Made by a program: the position numbers and the translations under genes. A DNA stretch of 38,190 bases, from contig JAYGEG010000045.1 in assembly GCA_046582495.1 (NCBI GenBank), forward strand, positions 1-38,190. Direction: 5' to 3'. How positions within the stretch are numbered: the first letter of the stretch is position 1; each line of letters opens with the position of its first letter. The notes beneath the pieces are model-generated. The model ran no database searches. It saw only the letters and a list, made by a program, of their open reading frames with translations, and was not told the origin of the DNA. Of the stretch, positions 14,472-23,011 are shown piece after piece. This stretch comes from TMED23 sp913054205. GTDB taxonomy: Bacteria; Pseudomonadota; Alphaproteobacteria; Rhodospirillales; UBA2165.

Positions 14472-16538
14472 TTAATTGGGAAATTTGGGTTTATCTGAGT
14501 TCCCATATTTTGTTGTCTCGATAAGCCATTTTTTGGTTTCTTCATCCAACATCGGCGAAAGCGCCTTTCGAACTTTCTCATGATAGCCATCGATCCAGTC
14601 CAATTCTCCTTGATTTAGAAGATTATTATCGATCAATGTCAGGTCGATCGGCGCGAGAGTCAACGTTTCAAAACAATAGAGGGGACGTTCCGCATTATCC
14701 GGGGCTGATGCTTCGACGACGGCGACAAGATTCTCGATGCGAATACCGAATTCGCCGGATTTGTAATATCCAGGTTCGTTGGAAACAACCATTCCAGGTT
14801 CTAAGGCGACACGGCTCGGCATTTTAGATATTCTGTGAGGTCCCTCATGCACGCCCAAAAAGCTACCGACGCCATGACCCGTACCGTGATCGTAATCGAT
14901 GCCAGCCTGCCACAATGATGAGCGGGCTAAAATATCGAGCTGTGAGCCACTGGTTCCCTCAGGAAATACCGCGCGGGCCAATGCAATATGACCTTTCAAA
15001 ACGCGGGTAAACCGGTCTTTCATTTCGGCACTTGGAGTGCCTATCGCGATCGTTCGGGTCACATCGGTCGTGCCATCCAGATATTGAGCACCGGAATCCA
15101 CCAAATAGAGGGAGTTTTGATCGAGTTTTCGATTGCTTTGTTGGGTGACGCGATAATGGACAATAGCGCCATTTGGACCCGATCCTGAAATAGTCGGGAA
15201 GCTCAGTCCTTGAATATGTTCTCCTTCGCGGCGGAATTTTTCCAATTGCTCGGCGGCGGACATTTCGCTCAGCTCGCCTTTGGGAGCGTTTTTATCCAAC
15301 CAGGCCAAGAACCGGGTTAACGCGACGCCGTCCCGAAGATGTGCTTGGCGCATGCCATTCAACTCAACCTCATTTTTTCGGGCTTTTGGGAGCTGGCAGG
15401 GATCGGTGAGGCGTTGAATGATGCCACCGGACTCTTTGATCTTCTGGGAAATGATTTCAGCTGCTGACATAAGGTCGATGCCAACTTTGAGTTTTTTGCT
15501 GCCGAGGTGCTGCAAGGCCGACAAAAATTCTGCCCGCGGATGAAGCGTGACGTCATCGCCTAGCGTTTCAATGACACTGTCCGTGAATTTGCGGAGGTCG
15601 CTATAGATATCCAGGCTGGAATCCGCGTGGATGATACCAAAAGCCAGTGAGAATGGCGTATAGGGCACATCACCGCCGCGCATATTGGAGAGCCAGGCAA
15701 TCGAGTCTGGTGCGGTTAGAACAAAGGCATCTACATTTTCGCTTTTCAGTATCTCAGAAATTTCCTGGCGCTTATCGGCAGATTTGCTGCCGGTAAAACT
15801 GCTATCGAGAAGGTGGGCAGGCGTTAATGACGGCGGCGGCTGGCTCGCCCATACAGCGTCAACCGGATTAGTGCTTACCGGCGTTAATTTGCCGCCTGCT
15901 TTCTCACACATGCGCCGCAATCTGCCGACGCCATCGGCAGTGTGCAGCCAGGGATCAAATCCCAGCTCTTCGCCAGCGTTTAAATTGTCCGCAATCCAAT
16001 TATCTGCCGGCGTATCGACGAGGTGATTGATTTCGAAGTGATCACTATCGACCTGTTCGCCTGCTTGTAGGGTGTAGCGGCCATCAACAAAGATTGCAGC
16101 CTTTGAAGCCAGAACAACAGCCAAACCGGCGGAGCCGGTAAATCCGGTCAACCAAGTCAATCGTTGCGCATTTTTTGGGACATACTCACCTTGGTGTTCA
16201 TCCGCTAACGGGATAATAAAGCCATCGATACTCTGGGCTTTCATCTCTTTCCGTAAATCAGCAAGGCGATTGGCCGATGGCCACGGACCTGTCCCGGACT
16301 TGGTTAAACCATCATCGGTTTTGCGGGCGAGAGCCAGTTCTGACGACAATAGACCGGCTAATTCTGGCTGGACCGAGCTGCCAATAAGCCTGTGCCAGAC
16401 ATCGGGCGCGCCCATGGCACCATTCGGCTCTGGCGAAGCGGCAACACCATTGATGATGTCCCTAACTTCGTCGATGGAATGATCGATATTATGATCAAAT
16501 AGGGCCTGTTCCAGCGCACCGAGTGTCGGCTTATCCAT
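14472..16538 (-). CDS. Xaa-Pro aminopeptidase (aminopeptidase P, M24B) with N-terminal extension
   Basis: Metallo-aminopeptidase that removes N-terminal residues preceding proline, in the cytoplasm. After about 90 extra residues come creatinase-like N domain 1 (about 91-225), a second N domain (about 255-385) and the pita-bread M24 domain (about 395-610), then the M24 C-terminal extension. All five metal ligands are present: D481, D492, H555, E588 and E602. At 688 residues it is about 90 longer than the common three-domain aminopeptidase P. The extension begins TLGALEQALFDHNIDHSIDE and is not low complexity, so it may be a small helical domain. Downstream of a small lipoprotein gene on the same strand, 96 nt apart. 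Confidence 0.92.
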   Translation of the reverse strand: MDKPTLGALEQALFDHNIDHSIDEVRDIINGVAASPEPNGAMGAPDVWHRLIGSSVQPELAGLLSSELALARKTDDGLTKSGTGPWPSANRLADLRKEMKAQSIDGFIIPLADEHQGEYVPKNAQRLTWLTGFTGSAGLAVVLASKAAIFVDGRYTLQAGEQVDSDHFEINHLVDTPADNWIADNLNAGEELGFDPWLHTADGVGRLRRMCEKAGGKLTPVSTNPVDAVWASQPPPSLTPAHLLDSSFTGSKSADKRQEISEILKSENVDAFVLTAPDSIAWLSNMRGGDVPYTPFSLAFGIIHADSSLDIYSDLRKFTDSVIETLGDDVTLHPRAEFLSALQHLGSKKLKVGIDLMSAAEIISQKIKESGGIIQRLTDPCQLPKARKNEVELNGMRQAHLRDGVALTRFLAWLDKNAPKGELSEMSAAEQLEKFRREGEHIQGLSFPTISGSGPNGAIVHYRVTQQSNRKLDQNSLYLVDSGAQYLDGTTDVTRTIAIGTPSAEMKDRFTRVLKGHIALARAVFPEGTSGSQLDILARSSLWQAGIDYDHGTGHGVGSFLGVHEGPHRISKMPSRVALEPGMVVSNEPGYYKSGEFGIRIENLVAVVEASAPDNAERPLYCFETLTLAPIDLTLIDNNLLNQGELDWIDGYHEKVRKALSPMLDEETKKWLIETTKYGNSDKPKFPN

Positions 16539-16634
16539 GACAACAATCTTTAAGTAATTCGGTTTTTCATTGGCGTTAGAATATCACGAGCCAAGTGAGG
16601 GGTCGAGCGACTCGCTAATTTTGCCTCTTGAGTG

Positions 16635-16946
16635 CTACCTCGCCGATACTTTTCGATAGCCTTTTCCAGATAGGCAGCTGGTAAAAAATGAATAGCGTTT
16701 TTTGCGCGCGTCATGGGCTGCAAATTGAACTTGAAGCTCGTCCCGGTTTCGAAAACTGGAATCGTTCTCAATATCTAATTGGCGGCCGATCAAAGTACTC
16801 GCCCGCTGTTTGCAGACCGCTATATCTGAAGACCATTGATCTTTGGGTTTGGAAGAGTGCTGCCAATTTTCTGACCTGCCGCTACAGCTCGCCAAAAGGC
16901 CAACCAAAATGACAGCGCTCAAAGCCAGTTTCATCTTTGGTGGCAT
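16635..16946 (-). CDS. Small putative lipoprotein, unknown function
   Basis: A 103-residue protein beginning MPPKMKLALSAVILVGLLAS, with lipobox LAS-C and Cys at residue 21, so it is probably lipidated and exported. The mature part is short, basic and polar, with cysteines at C41-like (AVCKQRA) and near the end (TSCLSGKGY), possibly a disulfide pair, and an ARKKRYSFFTSCLSGKGY C-terminal stretch similar in feel to small Sel1-free lipoproteins that end in a CLxxKGY motif. I do not assign a family. The frame is open to an ATG at 16994; the starts at 16946 or 16934 give the best signal peptide. Confidence 0.6.
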   Translation of the reverse strand: MPPKMKLALSAVILVGLLASCSGRSENWQHSSKPKDQWSSDIAVCKQRASTLIGRQLDIENDSSFRNRDELQVQFAAHDARKKRYSFFTSCLSGKGYRKVSAR

Positions 16947-17174
16947 CTTAAATTTGCTTTTGTCAGTTCTGTTCGCCATTCGATATATTCCCAAGGTCTA
17001 TGCTGTAGCAGTGATTTTGAATAACCTGTTATTTACTTTAAAACAATTTTTTTTAGATTAACATGAGCAAATGTTTGACTAGAAACGTTCGCATCCCCAA
17101 CAATATGACAATTAGTTCCAAAAATCGGAATATAAAAAGGCGTCAGCGAAAGTATTTACAGAGGGGGGTCCGCA

Positions 17175-18758
17175 GTGTCCTCAATCAGCCGTTCTACACG
17201 GAATTCATTAAATATGGCGGAAGCGGTTCTCGGGCCGTCGATTGCTCGTGGGCAAAACCATGATATAGCCCTGATTTGCGGCGATGAAACGGTAACCTAT
17301 TGCCAACTGTGGCATTCGGTAAATCAGGCCGGAAATGCCTTTTCAGAATTGGGTATTTCGAAAGGTGATCGGGTGACGCTCATGGTGCGCGATACCCCTG
17401 AATTCTTTTACGTTTATCTTGGATTGATGAAAATTGGCGCCGTGCCGATTGCCCTTAACCTACGTTTAAGCGGCGCAGATGTGGCTTATACTGTCAATAA
17501 TAGTGCCGCAAAGGCGATTGTACTCGACGATATGTTTGTCGAAGATTATCGGCAGGTTGCTGAGGATATAACTCAGCCGCCGATGGTTATTACCACTGAT
17601 GTCGAACACGCAGACTTTTACTTTTTACCCAAAATTATGGAGCCTGCTTCGAAAGAATTGGAAGCCGTTGAATTAGCGGCAGAAGATCCGGCGCTGTGGA
17701 TGTATTCCTCAGGCACAACCGGCAAACCAAAAGGCGTTGTCCATAGCCAGAAGTCTGTATTTGCGGCCGAGCATCTTATGGGTGAAGTTCTAGGCGTTGG
17801 GCCTGGCGATCGCATCTATGGTTCTTCAAAGCTGTTCTTTGCTTTTTCATTGGCCCACTGCTTTTTAGCAACGATCAAACTTGGTGCGACTGTCATTCTT
17901 TATCCTGATTGGCCGGATGCGGAGGCGGTGGCCAATGTGGTTGAGCGCTTTAAGCCGACAATTTTGCTAAGTGTCCCGACTTTCTACCGTAATTTGTTAC
18001 GCGACGGTGCGGCGCAAAAGCCTGCTTTTAAAGACGTACGCTACTATTTAACCGCGGGTGAGAAATTACCCCGCACATTGTTTGATCAGTGGATGGAAGC
18101 AACCGGGCGTCCGATGCTCGAAGGCATTGGTGCCACTGAGACCTGCTTCCTTTTTCTAGCCAATCGACCGGATAAATTAAATCCTGGGACCTGCGGTGTG
18201 CCGACACCTGGTACAGAAGTTAAAGTGATCAGTCAGGATGGTGATTTGGTCACCGAGCCTAATACACCCGGCATACTTTGGGTGCGAATGTCCTGCGTCG
18301 CGACCGGTTATTGGAACATGAAGAAAAAAACCCGAGAAGTCTTCAAAGATGGTTGGTATTGCACCAATGATATGTTCACTTTTGATAAAGACGGCTGGTA
18401 TGAATATCAAGGCCGGGTCGATGATATGCTCAAAATATCAGGACAATGGGTTAGTCCCGCTGAAATTGAAGAGCAGGTCCTCAAAAACGATAAAGTATCC
18501 GAGGCCGCTGTTGTCGGAGTGCCGAATGAGGAAGGACTTATTCGGCTTGCATTGTTCCTGGTTGCTCCAAATATTAACGGCGCGACGGAGCAACTTGAAA
18601 AAGAACTAACCGAATCGCTGACAGCAAATCTGTCGATCTACAAATGTCCTCGAAGAATGTATTTTGTGGAGGAAATGCCGCTGACGGCAACGGGCAAGTT
18701 GCAACGTTTTGCACTGCGCCAAATGATTGAAAATCAGCAATCGGCGAAGGTTGGCTAA
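17175..18758 (+). CDS. Benzoate-CoA ligase-like AMP-forming acyl/aryl-CoA synthetase
   Basis: ANL-superfamily ligase that activates a carboxylic acid with ATP and CoA through an acyl-adenylate. The P-loop YSSGTTGKPKGV is at 177-188, the GATET motif follows EGI near 315, the D/WYCTNDMF and GRVDDMLKISGQWVSP hinge motifs are present, and the C-terminal catalytic lysine is K508 in TATGKLQR. Layout and the SKLFFAFSL region resemble the benzoate/aryl-CoA ligase group, but the true acid cannot be read from sequence. I keep the GTG start at 17175 because AGGGGGG lies 7-13 nt upstream. No ring-cleavage, ring-hydroxylating or transporter gene is nearby, so it is an isolated ligase followed 168 nt later by a MarR regulator. 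Confidence 0.85.
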   Translation: MSSISRSTRNSLNMAEAVLGPSIARGQNHDIALICGDETVTYCQLWHSVNQAGNAFSELGISKGDRVTLMVRDTPEFFYVYLGLMKIGAVPIALNLRLSGADVAYTVNNSAAKAIVLDDMFVEDYRQVAEDITQPPMVITTDVEHADFYFLPKIMEPASKELEAVELAAEDPALWMYSSGTTGKPKGVVHSQKSVFAAEHLMGEVLGVGPGDRIYGSSKLFFAFSLAHCFLATIKLGATVILYPDWPDAEAVANVVERFKPTILLSVPTFYRNLLRDGAAQKPAFKDVRYYLTAGEKLPRTLFDQWMEATGRPMLEGIGATETCFLFLANRPDKLNPGTCGVPTPGTEVKVISQDGDLVTEPNTPGILWVRMSCVATGYWNMKKKTREVFKDGWYCTNDMFTFDKDGWYEYQGRVDDMLKISGQWVSPAEIEEQVLKNDKVSEAAVVGVPNEEGLIRLALFLVAPNINGATEQLEKELTESLTANLSIYKCPRRMYFVEEMPLTATGKLQRFALRQMIENQQSAKVG

Positions 18759-18926
18759 AATATTAACGACGCATATAGACAAGATTGAGCATAAATCCTA
18801 TGGTCGACCAAATTTTACAAAATGCGTTTTTTTAATAATTTTAATTAGTGGGCGAAAAAAATTTCAACATCTGTTCTGAATGACGCTCAAGCGAATAACG
18901 ATGACGCAGAAATCGATTTCGATGTT

Positions 18927-19334
18927 TTGCCCACTTTGCTTGGCTATCACCTGCGCCGCGCTCAAATAACTGTCTTTAATGATTTTGTTAAAACAATGAG
19001 TGAGGTTCAGATAACGCCGGGCCAATTTGGTGTCGCCTTGCTGATCTGTTCAAATCCAGGTCTTACTCAATCTGCTCTTGCCCGCGCCGTTGGTATAGAA
19101 CGCTCTACCATGGTCGCTGTCATTGATGCCTTGGAATCCCGCGGGTTGGTGGAACGCCGTCCGTCGCCGTTAGATCGACGGTCTTACGCGTTGGTGCTAA
19201 GCGATCAAGGCAACGCCTTGATTGAAAAGCTCCGGCCAATGGTATCCAGCCATGAAGATCGGATCGCCGCCAATTTGTCGGATGAAGAGCGCGCGCAGCT
19301 GATTGCATTGCTGTCCAAAGTTGCTGACGATTAG
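18927..19334 (+). CDS. MarR family transcriptional regulator (N-terminus probably frameshifted)
   Basis: Winged-helix repressor/activator of the MarR family: dimerisation helix YHLRRAQITVFNDF, helix-turn-helix TQSALARAVGIERSTMVAVIDALESRGLVERR and the wing SPLDRRSYALVLSDQG, about 135 residues from the TTG at 18927. The same frame is open back to 18849 but lacks an ATG or GTG. Dropping one A from the A7 run 18855-18861 links a GTG at 18848 to give an N-terminus MGEKISTSVLNDAQANNDDA that continues into the recognised protein; this is my preferred real start. It is downstream of the CoA ligase on the same strand, so it may sense the ligase substrate or product. Its stop overlaps the convergent ChaC-like gene. 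Confidence 0.85.
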   Translation: MPTLLGYHLRRAQITVFNDFVKTMSEVQITPGQFGVALLICSNPGLTQSALARAVGIERSTMVAVIDALESRGLVERRPSPLDRRSYALVLSDQGNALIEKLRPMVSSHEDRIAANLSDEERAQLIALLSKVADD

Positions 19335-19855
19335 CTTTTTTCTGTGGCCAATCTTAGAATAGTTTTGAGCTTTTGATCTTCTATTCCAAGTTCTTCCAAA
19401 TGCTGTAGCGTATTTTCAAGATACTCAATGCCGGTGCCGCTTGTGCCTTTACCCGCTGCAATTAGATGAGCGATTTCTGCATTAGATAAATTCCCAGCAA
19501 ATTGTTTATTTTTCGGATTGGCGATATAGCCGAAAACCTGTTGCTTGTTTCCATTGATGTCTGCCTGCATCCATTTTGGGATGTAGACGTCGTAGACCAT
19601 TTCGCGGTCATGTAATTTTTGATGAACTTTATCCCAGTGCTTTGCGGCGACACGAAAGGCGACGCCTCGGCAGGAGCCGCCCGGCACTAAGCCAGCAACA
19701 AGGCCGGGCTTTTCTGGGGTACCTCGATACAGAAACGAATACACACATAGAGCCCGGTGATATCCAAACAAACGGGCGGGCTGGCTTTCTATATGCGCAA
19801 AATCAGGCTTCCACATTAGTGACGCGTAGCCGAATACCCAAACGTCATCTGCCAT
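19331..19855 (-). CDS. ChaC-like gamma-glutamylcyclotransferase
   Basis: Cytosolic enzyme of the ChaC branch, which releases 5-oxoproline from glutathione and so lowers glutathione. The 174-residue protein has the substrate-binding loop FGYASLMW (8-15), the LFGYHRALCVYSFLYRGTPEKPGLV region, the conserved Arg/Gly in CRGVAFRV and the catalytic glutamate E85 in HDREMVY. It ends 4 nt into the convergent MarR gene and starts 5 nt after a DMT transporter on the same strand, so the two are likely co-transcribed. A link between them is not established. Confidence 0.9.
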   Translation of the reverse strand: MADDVWVFGYASLMWKPDFAHIESQPARLFGYHRALCVYSFLYRGTPEKPGLVAGLVPGGSCRGVAFRVAAKHWDKVHQKLHDREMVYDVYIPKWMQADINGNKQQVFGYIANPKNKQFAGNLSNAEIAHLIAAGKGTSGTGIEYLENTLQHLEELGIEDQKLKTILRLATEKS

Positions 19856-19860
19856 CTAAA

Positions 19861-20760
19861 TTACTCTCTCGTCACCAGTGCAACGCCGGCAACAACGGCG
19901 GCCATGCCAATTAACTCGAAAGGTCCAAGTGCCTCGTCAAATATAAAGAAGGACATGAGGGCCGTCACCGGCGGAACCAAATAAAACAGGCTGGCAACTT
20001 TGGAGGCGGCGCCACGCCTGATCAGCAATGTTAAAAGTGAAATGGCACCGACAGATAAAACAACCACCAACCAGAATAAAGAGAAGATAAATTCTCCTGA
20101 CCATTGAATTTGCAAAGGTTCAAAAAAGATCGCCAGTAGAAATATAATTACAAGAGAGGAAGAAAACTGGATTACAGAGCCACTTCTCAGATCCATCGCG
20201 GCGCAATACTTTTTTTGATAGAGCGTGCCGGCTGTAATGCCAAAAAGAGCAATTACAGCGAACAAAATGCCGGTGAGGTTGGCCTCGGGTCCACTGATTT
20301 TGTTGGCAACAACCATGACAACGCCGATAAATCCGAGGACGATGCCGAGCCATTGCCGCTTGGTTACTGTTTCGCCCAGCAAGCGGCTTGCAAACATAGC
20401 GGTTAAGACAGGCTGTAACCCTGTAATCAGTGCTGAGATTCCGACCGGCAGACCGTTATGAACAGAGGAAAAAACACCGCCAAGATACATCGCGTTGACC
20501 AACGCCCCGGCAATTGCAATGTGCATAACCGTTTTGACATCTTTGGGCCAAGGCGCTTTTGTTATGATACTCAAACCCAACATCAGTGCGATGACAATGA
20601 CAAATCTCGCACTTAAAAAAGTAAAAGGCTCGGCATAGGGCATGCCGTATTTGGCACCAATAAAACCGGTGCTCCACAAAAACACGAAGGCCGCCGGCAT
20701 GGCGACAATCCAATAATTTGCGCCGATTTTTTGAGTGTTGTTCTGGCGGGAGTCAGACAT
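19861..20760 (-). CDS. EamA/DMT family transporter
   Basis: A 299-residue inner-membrane protein with about ten hydrophobic helices arranged as two EamA repeats (about 15-150 and 160-297). Features seen are FLWSTGFIGAKYGMPYAEP at the first repeat, the LGETVTKRQWLGIVLGFIGVVMV repeat-end motif and FDEALGPFELIGMAAVVAGVAL at the second end. This family exports small metabolites such as amino acids, but the substrate here cannot be told. It is upstream of the ChaC-like gene with a 5-nt gap. Only 108 nt separate it from the divergent DUF2125 gene, so the two probably have back-to-back promoters. Confidence 0.9.
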   Translation of the reverse strand: MSDSRQNNTQKIGANYWIVAMPAAFVFLWSTGFIGAKYGMPYAEPFTFLSARFVIVIALMLGLSIITKAPWPKDVKTVMHIAIAGALVNAMYLGGVFSSVHNGLPVGISALITGLQPVLTAMFASRLLGETVTKRQWLGIVLGFIGVVMVVANKISGPEANLTGILFAVIALFGITAGTLYQKKYCAAMDLRSGSVIQFSSSLVIIFLLAIFFEPLQIQWSGEFIFSLFWLVVVLSVGAISLLTLLIRRGAASKVASLFYLVPPVTALMSFFIFDEALGPFELIGMAAVVAGVALVTRE

Positions 20761-20868
20761 GTTTTGATCACTTTTAGGTTATGCTCTAGATTACGGTTTC
20801 GCATCCAGCTGTCCAAGCAATTAAATAGCTATTTGATTAAATATTAGACCCACTGTAACGAGCATTTG

Positions 20869-22101
20869 ATGGTCCTAAACCCAAGAAAATCACAACCAAG
20901 TAGATCGGCTGGCGGCCAAGCCTCCTCTCAACGGCATGCCTCAATTGATTTTGAGCCGCCCAAACTTTTCAAAGTTTTGCGCAGTTTTCTAATCATTGGT
21001 GTTGCCATCGCGGTGGCAAGCGTCGTCTACACACTTTACTGGTTTATGATCGCAACCAATTTGAAAGACGCTGTGACAAATTGGATTTCGGATCGTGCCG
21101 AGCAAGGGATAACGGCCTCCTTCAATCAAATAGAAATCAGTGGCTTTCCGACCAAATTCAAAGTTGTTCTGACCGAACCGAAACTGCAAACCTTGGTCTT
21201 AAATGCTCAACCCGTAAGAGAGCTCGGTGGTGAGAAATGGTTCTGGCAGGGCCGACGTGTGGTGGCAGAAATGAAGCCTTGGAATTTTAATAAATTCAAC
21301 GTTGATCTCTCCGGCAGTCATATTTTGGCCTATGAGAATCAAGGCGGCATCTATCGTTTTGAAGGAGAAGTTCAACAACTTGTTATGGACGCAACGATTT
21401 TCTCGGACGGCTGGCCGGAAAAGCTGGATTTGGAAATTGCCGGGCTCAACTTGACGGAGGTGCAAACCAAGGCAGTTTTTTCAACAACGGCGGCCTCCAT
21501 CGTCAGCCGTCGCTTGTTTCCCGGCGAAGCACGGTTAAAAAACCCGGCAAAAACACCGACTTTTTCCCTAAAAGCCAAACTAAGCGGTATCCAACTGCCG
21601 ACATTCCTCCAACTACCGCTTGGCCACAATCTAAAGGAACTCAAAACGGAGTTTAAAATTATCGGCAATCTCGCTTTATCGGGTTCGGTTCAGAATCTAG
21701 CTGACTGGCGAGATGAAGGCGGTATTATAGAAGTAGGTTTGCTTGAGGGGATTTATGGCAAGCTTAAAATCCATGCCGCGGGAACCATTGCGCTGGATAA
21801 GGATTTGCAGCCTTTGATCGCGATTTCAGCGAAATTTCAAGGGTTTTTTTCGTCGATCAACACATTGAAAAAGGCTGGGTACATCCGGTCCGGCGATGCT
21901 GCAATGGCAAAACTCGTATTGGGTGTTTTGTCCCGGCGTGTCGGCAAAGGCGAGCGCAGTATAAGTCTGCCGTTGACCTTGCAAGATGGTCAACTCTCAG
22001 CCGGCCCTGTGCCTTTAATGGCGGTGCAGGCAATAGACTGGGGTGAAGATCCGCCGCCACCCAAAGAAGTGCAGGATGGCATTCAGAAGTTGGGCCAATA
22101 A
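20869..22101 (+). CDS. DUF2125 domain-containing membrane-anchored protein
   Basis: A 410-residue protein with a short basic N-terminus, a single transmembrane helix (about 38-61) and a large periplasmic DUF2125 region. The landmark is ISGFPTKFKVVLTEPKLQ (about 95-110), followed by repeated beta-strand segments and an ending ISLPLTLQDGQLSAGPVPL. The family is alphaproteobacterial and of unknown function, with a fold like AsmA/lipid-transfer type periplasmic domains only by loose resemblance. The open frame starts at TTG 20866, but the ATG at 20869 is preferred. It is convergent with tyrA, 12 nt apart. Confidence 0.85.
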   Translation: MVLNPRKSQPSRSAGGQASSQRHASIDFEPPKLFKVLRSFLIIGVAIAVASVVYTLYWFMIATNLKDAVTNWISDRAEQGITASFNQIEISGFPTKFKVVLTEPKLQTLVLNAQPVRELGGEKWFWQGRRVVAEMKPWNFNKFNVDLSGSHILAYENQGGIYRFEGEVQQLVMDATIFSDGWPEKLDLEIAGLNLTEVQTKAVFSTTAASIVSRRLFPGEARLKNPAKTPTFSLKAKLSGIQLPTFLQLPLGHNLKELKTEFKIIGNLALSGSVQNLADWRDEGGIIEVGLLEGIYGKLKIHAAGTIALDKDLQPLIAISAKFQGFFSSINTLKKAGYIRSGDAAMAKLVLGVLSRRVGKGERSISLPLTLQDGQLSAGPVPLMAVQAIDWGEDPPPPKEVQDGIQKLGQ

Positions 22102-22113
22102 GACGAGACCAAC

Positions 22114-23010
22114 CTAATCGTACATTTTTTCTTGTTTGGCTTCGATCACACCGCGGCGGACTTCTCTGGTGCGAGAAAAGAGCTCGAATAGAGTGTCGCC
22201 TTCTTCCCAACGGATGGCACGCTGTAAGGCGGTAATGTCCTCGTTAAAGCGTTGGAGCATTTCAAGAACGGCATCTTTATTTTTGAGAAACACATCCCGC
22301 CACATCGTCGGATCGGAAGCGGCAATACGGGTAAAATCTCTAAAACCACCGGCTGAGAACTTAATCACTTCATTGCGCAATGTTTTTTCGAGATCGGTGG
22401 CTGTGCCAACAATTGTGTAGGCAATCAAGTGGGGCAGGTGGGAGGTCATCGCCATCACCAGATCGTGGTGGGCTGGGTCCATAATTTCGATGTTTGAGCC
22501 TGCAGCTTCCCAAAATGCACTCAGTGCTTTTGTCGCTTCCTCATCTGCGTCAGCAGGGGGCGTTAAAATGCACCATCGATCTTCAAATAATTCAGGAAAA
22601 CCAGCCTCCGGGCCAGAATGCTCGGTACCGGCAACCGGGTGGGCCGGGATCAAATGGACGCCGTCCGGAATATGAGGTGCCAAATCACGGACAACGGCTT
22701 CTTTGACCGATCCGACATCGCTCACGATGGCGCCCGGCTTTAAACCCGGTGCAATGGTCTCGATGATTGAGCTATAAGCTCCAAGCGGGGAGCAAATAAT
22801 CACCAGATCAGCGTCTTTCACCGCAGCTTCCTGATCGAGCGTCACGCTATCGGCAATGCCAAGCTCCATCGCTTTGTCGAGGCTTTCCTGAGTGCGCGCG
22901 GTAACTGATATATGACCAACCAGACCGTCGCGCTTTGCGAGGCGTGCTATGGAAGAGCCGATCAGGCCAATGCCGATCAATGCGATGCGATCAAATAGAG
23001 GATTTGCCAT
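22114..23010 (-). CDS. tyrA: Prephenate/arogenate dehydrogenase (TyrA family)
   Basis: NAD(P)-dependent enzyme that oxidatively decarboxylates prephenate (or arogenate) on the way to tyrosine. The 298-residue protein has the dinucleotide-binding GIGLIGSS at 13-20, VSDVGSVKEAVV near 97-109 and HPVAGTEHSGPEAG starting at the active-site H124. The ATG at 23010 begins 1 nt after the hisC stop; an in-frame ATG at 23025 would overlap hisC and is less likely. It has no fused chorismate mutase; that activity is supplied by the gene two upstream. Preference for prephenate or arogenate and for NAD or NADP cannot be read with confidence. Confidence 0.93.
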   Translation of the reverse strand: MANPLFDRIALIGIGLIGSSIARLAKRDGLVGHISVTARTQESLDKAMELGIADSVTLDQEAAVKDADLVIICSPLGAYSSIIETIAPGLKPGAIVSDVGSVKEAVVRDLAPHIPDGVHLIPAHPVAGTEHSGPEAGFPELFEDRWCILTPPADADEEATKALSAFWEAAGSNIEIMDPAHHDLVMAMTSHLPHLIAYTIVGTATDLEKTLRNEVIKFSAGGFRDFTRIAASDPTMWRDVFLKNKDAVLEMLQRFNEDITALQRAIRWEEGDTLFELFSRTREVRRGVIEAKQEKMYD

Positions 23011-23011
23011 T

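Noticed and set aside
17063..17263. 66-residue plus-strand frame MSKCLTRNVRIP
   Set aside because: Overlaps the CoA ligase start and has no domain or ribosome binding site.
18769..18833. Terminator after the CoA ligase
   Set aside because: ACGCAT/ATGCGT plus T7 is present, but the loop is about 47 nt, too long for a convincing hairpin.
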